This document shows positions 1 to 8,900 of a stretch of 33,745 nucleotides of DNA, in pieces. The notes under the pieces were generated by a model. That model was given only the letters and a program-made list of their open reading frames with translations. It made no database searches and was not told the DNA's origin. How positions within the stretch are numbered: position 1 is the first letter of the stretch; every line of letters starts with the position of its first letter. Origin of the DNA: Irineochytrium annulatum (lineage: Eukaryota > Chytridiomycota > Chytridiomycetes > Chytridiales > Chytridiaceae); NCBI GenBank assembly GCA_027600665.1, contig JADGJL010000191.1, positions 1-33,745 on the forward strand. The letters are read 5' to 3'. Both the position numbers and the translations under genes were made by a program.

Positions 1-1006
1 CCCGCCCCCCGGGCGCTCGCGAACGTAGATCCGGCAGCGACGAGGGCGGAGGCGCCAGGGGCGGGGGAGGAGTAGACCGACGGTTGAAGCTGAAACTGGG
101 GTTGCTGCTGGAACTGCTGCTGCGGTGGCTGGAACTGCTGTTGCTGCGGCTGTTGCGGCGGGAATTGTTGCGGCGGTTGCTGCTGGAGCGCAGGAGGTCG
201 CGGCTGAGACGGACTAGCCATTGGTACGGAAGGCACGCGAGCGAGGTTGATAGCATTAACGGACGCGAGGACCTGCGACCGAACCGAGTCGGGAATAGCG
301 TCGGGTAACCCTTTTCCCTGCATCCGCAGCCGGATCAGGAACATTGCCAACGCGAACTCCGGGAAGGTCATACCGCCGTCGCGGCAAACGGTGGAGAGAT
401 CCCTATAAAGCGAGAATGTAGTGAGCATATGGAGCTTAGGTTTAGCTGATATAGAACTCACCAGATTTTCGCAAGCACATCCTGCGGAAGGTTGGATTTG
501 AAGAACATTGCTCCCGCATCAGCCGCTGATATGAATTATCACATCGAGTCAACTCTAGATACTCTGCAAACTGACGAAGGGACGCGAATGAACAGCAATA
601 CTCACGACTGACTTGCCCATTCGCGCCGGGATTGCACGCCATGAAATTGCTCTCATACCCAGCCAGATCTTGCGGCGTAATGAAATCCATTCCGCCTGCA
701 CAAGAAGAACCCGTCAGCCATTTGGCGTCCTCGCGATCCCAACATCGCGCCTCCTCCTCCAAATCGCTCACATGTGGCAGCCAGACTCTTCCTCGCACCC
801 CCAGGCTGTGCCAATGGGCTCCCTTGATACCCCGAGGACGACGCCGAAGATCCTCCAGCCATCATTTGCGGCACGATCGCGGACCGGCTGGGCGATCCGG
901 CGGCCTGCTGCTGCTGCTGATACATCGCGAGCTGCTGTTGTTGGGCCATAATGGCTCGCTGCATGTCGGGCTGGCCCTGGCCCTGGCCCGCGAATTGGTT
1001 GTGCAT
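1..1006 (-). CDS. PAN1: Pan1-like EH-domain endocytic scaffold (5' part, truncated by the window edge)
   Basis: The proposed exons on the minus strand are 1006-772, 695-606, 525-462 and 402-1 (open at the edge), giving about 263 visible residues. All three introns have GTGAG donors and AG acceptors, and removing them restores one frame. Residues 1-78 are Q/S-rich (QQQQLAMYQQQQQ). Residues about 84-165 form one EH domain: it opens with FITPQDLAGYESNF, has the conserved Trp in KIWDLS (W130) and ends with MTFPEFALAMFLIRL, followed by the Pan1-style LPDAIPDSVRSQV. A long Q/P-rich tail follows. EH domains bind NPF peptides; Pan1 links endocytic coats to actin through Arp2/3. The second EF-loop (STVCRDGG) lacks the usual calcium-binding acids, so calcium binding there is unlikely. 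The start is the only ATG of the frame before the Q-rich stretch. Later EH, coiled-coil and acidic WH2-type parts would lie beyond the edge. Ede1/Eps15-like proteins are the alternative; the sequence after the EH domain favours Pan1. Confidence 0.82.
84..190 (-). repeat. CAG/CAA-type glutamine-rich coding repeat
   Basis: On the plus strand this is an imperfect run of TGC/TTG triplets (gctgctg, gttgttgc). On the coding minus strand it reads as Gln with interspersed Pro and Phe. It lies in the fourth exon of the Pan1-like gene, just after the EH domain. Such tracts vary in length between strains and make flexible linkers. Confidence 0.75.
903..945 (-). repeat. Short polyglutamine tract in exon 1 of the Pan1-like gene
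   Basis: Five CTG triplets in a row, then more CTG/TTG triplets, encode two Gln runs split by LAMY near the N-terminus of the EH protein. This is a microsatellite-type tract within the reading frame. Confidence 0.7.
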
Positions 1007-2163
1007 CAGTCGTCGGCGGCGAGAGGGTTGAGTGGTGGTGCAAGAACTCAAATCAATTTTCAAGTCGCGTCGGGAGATACCTGCGACGGCTAACGGAGGG
1101 AGGACGTGATCGCAGGTGATTCGGGGACCGGATGTGGGGTTCTACCGGAGGGCAATACGCAGGGGGAGCTGACTCGCGGGCCGGCAAGTGTGGGTGGGGC
1201 CAACCCTCGGCCGATACATTGAGCTGGCGCGATCTCGATCCGGCCACTCTATTCGGGAGCCCCGTTGACAGGGACAAACCTAAGACTGTTGACTAGGCTG
1301 CATATCTGCTCCGTTAACTTTCTCTGCTGCCTTACTCTTTTCTTGCTATTGCCTTTGCACCACGCATACACCGCTGCTTCGACTTGTTGTAACCGAATGG
1401 GTATTACCGGTTGCGATTGCTTGGAAAGTTAGCATGCCTTTGGATTTCTGGACTTGGTGTAAGTACATCCCTGCATTCCTTGCCCTATTATCTCCACTTG
1501 CTAGGTCAATTGTGTAGTTTTTACTTTTATAGCGAAGCGCTCATAATGGCTAAGTCTAGGTTCTCGCGTTTTCTTCATCCCCGCCCTCCTAACACTCATT
1601 GCTAATCCTGTCACTTCGACCAATCTTCACGTTTGCTGACGAGAACCATGATTTCTGTGTTGTACCCTTGCGATGGCGTACGGTGCCGCCCTGATGCCCT
1701 AACGCAATAGTTCTTTCAGTATGTTGCTGGTGCGTGTTTCAGAACTGCACAGTGGACCCAGTACTTTTGACGTTAATTATTGTTCAACTGAATGGATTGG
1801 CTGCTGTTGTAGAAATCCAATTTTTCCTAATGATTGTCCACAATAGGTGGACTCATATAGAACTCTTTTTTATTCTACCCTGGTGGTCAATGGCTGCAGC
1901 GTGACATCAAGATTAACATTCTACATGCATTTAGAAATCAAATTACACAACATGAATATATTTCAGCCATAATAATAATTTGTAGGTAATAATGTCGGGC
2001 GTGGTATGCAAATGTGTATTGGCCAACACGAAAAAACAGCGTCTCCTCGCATAAACAGCAGAGCTCGCAGCATAACGCAGCCCGTTTGACCATTACCGAA
2101 CAAAGAAAGAGGTTCGGCACGCGAAGTAGGAGGCCACTCTCTCAATCCCGCAGCCCTCCTCGT
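1007..2163. other. Gene-free spacer between the PAN1-like start and the KGD4 end
   Basis: The spacer is AT-richer than the flanks. The reading frames in it are short, mostly begin with non-ATG codons and show no family motif. The part next to 1007 should carry the PAN1-like promoter, and the part below 2163 the 3' end of KGD4. I found no tRNA-like cloverleaf, long repeat or transposon end. Confidence 0.5.
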
Positions 2164-2649
2164 TCACTTCTTCTTCTTCACCGGCTCCTCCCACTTGACC
2201 CCGCCGCCCTAAAACAATAAAGGGCAGTAGTAAGAAAAAGGAAAGCAGCTGTTGTGAACTCAAATAAATCAAATGACGCGAAACGCATGCAAGCCGAGCC
2301 ATCGGAACAGAACATTATGAACACGTCCTCAGTAAGCACCCACCAGGATAAGATCAATCTCCTGCTGCGACAGCGACCTGGACCTGAAGTTCCCCGGCAC
2401 GTCGGTCGCTGCATCGTAATACACGACCCTCGTGACGCCCGGCGAAGACGAACCGCGGGGCACGGACCCGTTCGGCGCGCCATCGACGGGCTGTTGCGGC
2501 CGCGCGGTCCCACTGCTCCCCGCGATTTCGTCGGAGTGGCGGTCATGATGTTCCTCGTGGTGTTGGGGCCGCTGGTGGGATCGCGGGCCGATGAAGCGGA
2601 TCAGCGGGACGTGCTTGTGCACCGGGAGCTTGGTGGTGACGAGCGACAT
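2164..2649 (-). CDS. KGD4: KGD4/MRPS36-like mitochondrial 2-oxoglutarate dehydrogenase adaptor
   Basis: The exons are 2649-2344 and 2208-2164 with a 135-nt intron (GTGGGT donor, TTTTAG acceptor), giving 116 residues. The N-terminus has the family signature HKHVPLIRFIGPR (compare H-x-P-x-IKF in Ymr31/MRPS36). The middle is a poorly conserved Ser/Pro/Gly-rich linker. The C-terminus FRSRSLSQQEIDLIL joined to GGGVKWEEP matches the family's end, where an acidic helix leads into a Gly-Gly element. Known role: the protein recruits the E3 subunit to the E1-E2 core of the alpha-ketoglutarate dehydrogenase complex in the matrix; it was earlier annotated as a small mitoribosomal protein. Splicing is needed: unspliced, the frame stops 4 codons after IDLIL and loses the Gly-rich end. 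A further in-frame ATG at 2712 would add 21 Ala/Ser residues; I prefer 2649 because homologues start just before the signature. Confidence 0.8.
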
Positions 2650-2745
2650 GGCGGCGGCGGCGGCTGCGGGCGAGGAGGATGCGGCGGCTGGGGAGCTCGC
2701 GGACGCTCCCATTCAACTTCGGTTTTTTGACTTCGCAAGCGAACG
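2650..2745. promoter_or_regulatory. Compact divergent promoter of KGD4 and CSL4
   Basis: Only 96 bp separate the two chosen start codons, or 33 bp if KGD4 starts at 2712. The spacer holds a GC-rich Ala/Ser-coding-like half and a T-run (ggttttttga). No TATA box is visible. Both transcripts must start within, or overlap across, this interval. Confidence 0.6.
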
Positions 2746-3378
2746 ATGCCAACCAAGGTGACGCCCGGCGAGCGGATAGGCATGGTGGGCCAGTACATTG
2801 GTGAGGATCTCGCTTTTTACTTCTCCTGCTCGGTCTCCGTCACCTAATACCGCCTGCTTTGTTTCGCGAAACCAGCTTCTACGGGGACGTACGAGCGCAA
2901 CCAGAACATCCACGCCTCCATCGCCGGAATCGTCCACGAGACCCCCGGCTCCTTCGGCGGCGCCCCAATCCTCACCGTCCAACGAACAAAACTCCCCTCC
3001 TCCATCCCCGACGTCGACAGCATCGTCACGGGCAAGGTCACACGCGTGAACCCTCGCATGGCGACGCTCAGCATCATGGTCGTGGGCAACACGCCGTGCA
3101 GAGAGACTTTCCAGGGCGTCATAAGGGCGCAGGATGTGAGGGCGACGGAGACGGACAAGGTGCAGATATACAAATGTTTTAGGCCGGGGGACATCGTGAG
3201 GGCGAGGGTGATCTCGCTCGGGGACGCGAGAGCTTATTACTGCTCGACAGCGGCGAATGAGTTGGGGGTCATCTTTGCGCAGAGCGCGGCGGGGCACACG
3301 ATGATTCCCATCTCGTGGGACCAGATGGTGTGCCCGGCGACGAAGGTGGTGGAGAATCGGAAGTGCGCGAAGCCTTGA
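2746..3378 (+). CDS. CSL4: Exosome complex cap subunit Csl4 (EXOSC1)
   Basis: The exons are 2746-2800 and 2876-3378, with a 75-nt intron (GTGAGG donor, ACCAG acceptor) that restores frame, giving 185 residues. The N-terminal domain runs through GERIGMVGQYI and TGTYERNQNIHASIAG. An S1 RNA-binding domain follows at about residues 60-150, with VTGKVTRVNPRMATLSIMVVG, IRAQDVRATETDKVQIYKCF and RPGDIVRARVISLGDARAYY. The C-terminal part contains MIPISWDQMVCP and a second Cys (RKCAKP), as in eukaryotic Csl4 with a reduced zinc-ribbon-like end. Csl4 sits on the cap of the 3'-5' RNA exosome and helps deliver substrates and cofactors for rRNA processing and mRNA decay. The length is close to yeast and human orthologues. 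The start is the first ATG and lies right after the divergent spacer. Identification is firm. Confidence 0.95.
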
Positions 3379-3632
3379 GGCTTGGAGGGGTTATGAGATT
3401 GAGAAAGCGGATGCTGATGTCGAGGGGCTAGGGTTGCTTTTTGTTGGCAGCGCAACTTGTTGCAGTACAAATTATGGTTGTATATACCCGTATGAGATCA
3501 AACGCTCGGAAGGCATTAATTAATGGGGTGTCTAGTCGATTTTATTAAGCCCATAACCTGGTTATAAACGCGCAACACGAAAATAAAACCTAATTGAAGC
3601 AGCAATTAAACTTGGAAGGAAATGAAAGAAAG
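3379..3632. terminator. Shared 3' region between convergent CSL4 and esterase genes
   Basis: The stop codons are 254 bp apart. AATAAA occurs on the plus strand at 3582-3587 and, as TTTATT, on the minus strand at 3541-3546. These are candidate polyadenylation signals for CSL4 and for the esterase respectively, so the two 3' UTRs could overlap by tens of bases. Confidence 0.5.
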
Positions 3633-5615
3633 CTACAAAGCGAGAGCAACCGCAACCGCGCCAATGACCATCGCCACCGGCGCCGAGAACCCCTGGGCGC
3701 TAGACTTCGACAGCGTCGTCGCGGTAACGGAAAGCGTCTTCACGGCCCCCGTTGCAGGCATAGTAGTCGTCGCCTGCTCGCCCTCAGGTGTCAACGCGTC
3801 GCTCGGCGTCATGCTGTACACATTCTCATGGAACGCGCACTGCTGGATCTTCTCGTTGTCAATCTCCAGCAGGCTGCCAACCCCGGAAAGCCCATCAAAT
3901 CGCATGCGGGCGCCGCCTCCGTTGGGCAGCGTGGCGTTGCGCGTGTAGAGCGGCCACGTGGGCAGGGTGCCGGTGGAGCCGTCGACAAGTGTCACAGTGG
4001 CGTCAGCGGCGGGGTTTGGGTTGCCCGTCGCGGCGAAGGTGGTCCAGTAGCGGCCCATGGCAGCAGCGAGGTTTTGCTCGGCGGGGGTGCCGAGGAAGGG
4101 GGTGAATTGGAAGACGAAGCTGGAGATTTAAAGGTAAGTTGAGTTGGTAAGAAAAAGCGGGTGAAAGTGGGCAACAAACCTCAGCTCCGCGGCGTGGTAG
4201 ACCCCGTTACGCTCAGGCGTGGGCAAGATGCTGAACGACGGTCGACGGTTGAACCTGTACTTGTAAACTGGCGCCGAGCTGCTATCCGCGAATAACCGCT
4301 CCTGGCAGTCAAAGATGCTGTCGCCTAATAACGCCGCGCTGGCATTGAAAGCGCCGTCGTCCGACCCATCCGTCGGGTACAGCGCCGCGAGCTGGCTGGC
4401 GGCGTCCGGCATCCCGCCCACGAAGCCCGCAAAGTAAGGCCCAAGCTCCTTCGACGAGTTAACGGGCGTGAACATAGTGCCCTCGTTCGTGTTTCCGCCG
4501 AGCAGGACCGGGATGTGGAGGTACGCGCCCGTCGAGAGTTGATCGTAGGGCCGGGACTTGATGTAGGTGCCGTCAATGATGATGCCGTACGGCCCACCAC
4601 CGAACGCCTTGCGGGCGGCCATGTCGGCCTTGAAGAGCGCCTTTCCGTCCACGTCGCGCAGGCATGAGAGGACGTCGGAGCTGGAGTCACACGAGACGTT
4701 CTTCGCGACCCAGTTAAAATACGGGTCGGCGTAACTCGGCTGGCGCTTCGTCCCAAACGGGCCCCCGGACTCGGTGATGGCGCGGTCGAAGGGCAAGGTG
4801 GATGACACGTTGGCGGCGAATATGTGGTTGAGGATCGAAATTGCGCCCGCGGACTCCCCAACGGCCGTGACTTTTGTCGGGTCGCCGCCAAACTTAGCGA
4901 TATTGGCGCGCACCCAGTCGAAGGCCGCGCGTTGGTCGAGGAGACCGACGTTCAGGGAGCCTTCGGCCGCGAGCTGAGTAGAGGCCAGCCAGCCGAAAAG
5001 TCCAAGGCGGTAGTTGATCGTGACGAGGACGACGGCTGACCGGGTGGACGCGGCGCTGGAGACGAGGTACGAGCCGTTGTAGATCAGGAGGGCGCCACCG
5101 CCGGCCACGAAGCTGCCGCCGTGCACCCAGACCATGACGGGAAGGTTGGATCCAGCCTTGGTTCCGGCCGGTGAATAGATATTGAGCGTCAAGCAGTCTG
5201 CAACAAGAAGGTTAACCTCAATACCAAGGCACCTTCAAATGAGAACAACACACCCTCGCTGGTGTCCACAAGCGCCTGCGACGCGTCCTGATAACAGCTG
5301 TGGCCGAACGCGGTCGCGTTGAAAGCGCCGACGTTCACTGGGGCCGCGGGGGGTTTGAACCTGAGGTCCTTGACGGGTGGGGCCGCGTAAGGGATGCCGA
5401 GCCAGTTCTGCACCTTCATGCCGTCGACGAAGCCCGTGAATTGGCCCTGTATTGAAGAAAGCGCAAGTTAATGTGCGTACATGGCGCGGAGTTGCCATGC
5501 AGGTGAAACTCACATATCCAAGGTCAACAGTAGCCGTTGACGGGCAGCTGGGGCATACGGAGGCGGCGGCGACGGAGGCGGCCAGCGAGGCGACGACGGC
5601 CAGCACGGATCGCAT
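3633..5615 (-). CDS. Secreted type-B carboxylesterase (cholinesterase-like alpha/beta hydrolase)
   Basis: The exons are 5615-5514, 5446-5254, 5197-4180 and 4119-3633, giving 599 residues. Intron removal joins SEG to DCLTLNIY (family motif EDCLxLNIY) and HAAEL to SFVF. Residues 1-18 are a signal peptide (VLAVVASLAASVAAA). The oxyanion element is HGGSF (H124). The nucleophile is Ser214 in GESAG, the acid is probably Glu337 in NEG, and the base is His433 in YHAAEL; the spacing fits the family. The last 40 residues are Ser/Thr-rich, then end in a hydrophobic run (APVAMVIGAVAVALAL) with no charged tail, which suggests a GPI-anchor signal. The enzyme hydrolyses carboxylic esters outside the cell or at the wall; the natural substrate cannot be read from sequence. 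The family includes lipases and plant-material esterases. Confidence 0.93.
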
Positions 5616-5951
5616 GGTGAACGGGAAGGGCGATCCCAGACGGTGAACGCCAATTTATACAACAACACACTTCCCCCTTGGTGTTCCAGGGCCGGATTCG
5701 ACCTGGTTTGGCCGACGTTCTCCGACACGCGAACAGGGGATCTTGCTTGCAATATTAATAATGCCCTGTGCAACACCCACGCTTCTGCTCGTCCACATAT
5801 CACGTCTTACTCAGATTAGTCTGTCTGGCGAAGCCGACGACGAATGACTGTTTGGCGATCCTTTATCCTGCCTACAAGCACAAGTTACGACCCCGCAGCG
5901 GTGCAGTTCTGATGATCATTGCAAGCTTTCCGAGATGTCTCCGATGGAATA
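5616..5951. promoter_or_regulatory. Divergent promoter between the esterase and the ankyrin/coiled-coil gene
   Basis: The spacer has 336 bp between divergent start codons. The minus-strand side carries a TATAAAT element (listed separately) overlapped by a CCAAT pentamer on the plus strand at 5650-5654. The plus-strand side has several ATGs before the chosen start, one making a small upstream frame. Confidence 0.45.
5653..5659 (-). promoter_or_regulatory. TATA-like element of the esterase gene
   Basis: The minus strand reads TATAAAT 38-44 nt upstream of the esterase ATG at 5615. Fungal start sites often lie 30-100 nt below such a box, so the 5' UTR would be very short. This rests on sequence match alone. 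Confidence 0.4.
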
Positions 5952-5952
5952 A
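5935..5952 (+). promoter_or_regulatory. Minimal upstream ORF whose stop overlaps the main start
   Basis: ATG-TCT-CCG-ATG-GAA-TAA ends at 5952, and its last A is the first base of the chosen ATG (TAATG) of the ankyrin/coiled-coil gene. If it lies in the mRNA leader, the overlap would favour termination followed by reinitiation. It depends on the start choice, which is the weakest part of that gene model. Confidence 0.35.
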
Positions 5953-8900
5953 TGAATCAGATGTCGACCAACGAATATATCGAGCAGTGCGTCACGATGG
6001 TTCAGCTGCACAGAGCCTCGAAAACTCTGCTAACCGACGCGGAGGAGCTGCTAGTGGGTCCGGAGCTGACGGACAGGGAGTCGTTGGGTTATCAAAAAAG
6101 TGTTATGTTCGCTGCATGCGCAGTAACGCCGCCAACTTTGACGCACGGTGGAGATCTACCTAAACACAAGCCCAGCCGCTATCGGAACCTCACCCGGCAG
6201 GCCAGCAGCAAGTCCCCAGAGGGCGGATCGCGAGGACGGAATCATTCGCCAGCCTCACCTCCGTCGCGGAGCTCCCGCCCAGCTGGATAGCCCGTTCCCC
6301 GGAGGACAGCTACTCCCGCACCAGCTCCCCCACGCGCTCACGCTCCCCGAGCCCATCGCCCCTCATGATGAAGAAGTTTTCGCTCTCGGGCCTAAGGAAG
6401 AGCTCGAGCTCAATCAAGTCCGCATCCGCATCGGCGTCCGGGAGCGCCAATGCAAGCGCGAGCGCGAGCGCATCCCAGATCGAGGGTGCGCCCGCATCGT
6501 CGTCGTCGGTCCCGCAGTCGCCTTCAGCCTCGGCCGCCCGGCTACGCACGAGGTCTCGGTCGGTGAACTCAAACCACTCGGGCACAGACTCGCAGTCCAT
6601 CTCCGGCAGTATCGCTTCCATCGGCCGGAAGTCGAGGTCCAAGGCCGCGCTCAACGTCAACACCTCCATCAGTATACTGGCCGTCTCACCTGAATCTCTC
6701 CGGTCATCTCCAAACTCGCCGCTGGAGTCGAAGAAGCTCAACTCGCTGCAGATGGCCGTGCATAAGGGCGATGTGAAGAAGGTCCGCTCGCTGTTGGCGG
6801 AGAAAAAGAGGGATGTGAACAAGGTCGACACGTTCCACAGATTCACGGCCCTGCACCTGGCCGCCGAGGAGAACAGGCTTGAGATTGCCGCCATGCTGTT
6901 GGACCCCATGTCGGCCATCACGCCGCCAACCGGGAGTCCGAAGAAGTCGACCGAGCTTGTATCTCCGCTGAAGAAGTGTAATCCGGACTGTTTGAATCAG
7001 GAGGAGAGGACCCCGCTTTCTGTGGTGAGTATCGGGTTCACCGCATCGGGAGGTTGTTACTGAGGAAGACTTAGGCCATAATTCACGGCCATATGGATAT
7101 GGCAAAGCTGCTCCTAGATCACGGGGCGTCTCCGAACATCCCCGATATTCTCGGATGCACTTCGCTGCATTACGCTATTCTCACAAAGAGCAATAATGGC
7201 GTCAAGCTTCTCATGGATAAGTCGCCGCAGCTCGATATCATTGACAAGGTTTATTCAATTTGTTTATGGTGGTGCTAACTGTCAATGTCACAGTCGGGTC
7301 TTTCGTACCTACACCACGCCGTCCGCCTAAAGGATGCCGAGACGGTTGAGGTCTTGATTGCGGGTGGCGCCAACTTGAACAACATTGGCGGCACGGATAA
7401 GAGCACGGCTTTACATCTCGCGGTCGAAACTTCGCAGGAGTACCTCGTCAAATTGCTTCTCTCGAAGGGCGCCGACCCCTCGATCGTAGACGGCGCGGGC
7501 CGCAACGCGCTCGAGCGCGTCAACCACTCGCTTTACAACCAGGAGATCGTCGACATGCTGACGGTTAAGCTGCTTGAGCAGGAAGCGCGGCAGAGTCTCG
7601 GTAAACGGACGTTCCTGGAACCTAATGCCGACGAGCGAACGGGCGGGACGTCGTCGTCGCGTTCCGGTGGTCCCCGGTCGGCCGTAGAGGAGACAGAGAT
7701 TGTGGCAATGAGCGTCGTCGCGACAGGGAGCACGAGGATGCAGCAAAGCATGGCGAGGGAGGTCGATTATCAGTACTCGCGAGAGAAGTCCGGTGCGGCG
7801 TCGGCGGCGGGGAAGGGGAAGGCCGCGCTGGTCAAGAGAGCGACGGAAAGGCAGCCGGGTGATCCTACTGGGGAGGAGGACTCGATCGACTTATCGGATG
7901 AATCGGGGGTACAGTTTCTGTCGTCACGTTCGCCTCCTGACATCGAAAAAAAAGAGCCCGCTAAACCTCTCTGAGCCGTCGGATGACGACCTCTCCATGT
8001 CGGAGGAGGACCACGGCTCCGATTCAGCGATGTGGTCGGCGCTCGGTCTTTCAAAAGCAGACCGGGAGGAGGCAAAGAAGAGGAAGACAAAGGGGCACCT
8101 CCAAAAAGGATCGACGTCATCGGCTTCGCTGTCGCTGGGCAGCATCAACGAAGACAGTCAAGATGGAGTGGAATCGAGGAAAGCTCCGCTGAGGGCAGAT
8201 TTGAAGACCGAGACCGACGTGAGTCTGCCTTTGCATACGTCTTAATTCTTAGCTGTTTGTGAAGATATCCGATATTGAGGAGGAAATCGACAGTCACTCA
8301 GAGCCGGTTGAGCGGCCTCTGGGAAACTCCGAGGCGAAGAAGGTAATTCCGACAAGTTTGGAACTCCTCTTGACATGATATAGCGAGCTGCTTCGCCTCT
8401 ACATTTAGAATTAAAGGCACCTAGTTCGCGCGATGAGGGCTCCGACCTCCTGGATATTCTCGGCGATACGGACGATTTCAGTGCGTTGAGCGCGACTTCC
8501 AACAGCATGGCCAGCAGCCCCATTAAGCTCTCGGCCCTGGCGCCTTCCTTACCGGTCCTCCCCGAAACGAGGCTGAGCCAGGCCTCCGCGGCCGGAAACT
8601 CCGATATGAACTCGGGCTCGTCGCCGATCGACAACCTTTCAGATTCGTCCCCGGTTCAGGACGACCCTACTTCCCGGGGGGACGAGGACGTGAGCCATAG
8701 CCGGCAGTCTTCGACCACGAATGGCGATGTTAGGTCTTTTGCCGCTAGCGCTACGGGAAGGCAAAGGCGTGGCTCGGTCGATGAGGTAGTAAATGAACGA
8801 AGTCGACGCGCATCCGCGGCCTCGAACGGCGATGCCAAATCCGCCACACCGAGCTCTACTAACAGGCAGAGGCGCGGCTCGGCCCCGTCCATCAAGTTTG

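Noticed and set aside
2713..3297. 194-residue open frame antisense to CSL4
   Set aside because: It lies fully opposite a confidently identified exosome subunit, is Arg/Asp-rich as GC-rich shadows are, and shows no family motif.
5685..5720. T-loop-like string (ggtcgaatcc on the minus strand) suggesting a tRNA
   Set aside because: It lacks one T of the GTTCGA loop, and no acceptor, D-arm or anticodon arm can be paired around it.
5768..6163. 131-residue frame at the start of the ankyrin gene
   Set aside because: It ends at a TAA before the coding part in that frame, and its composition is unlike the following exons; treated as leader and intron.
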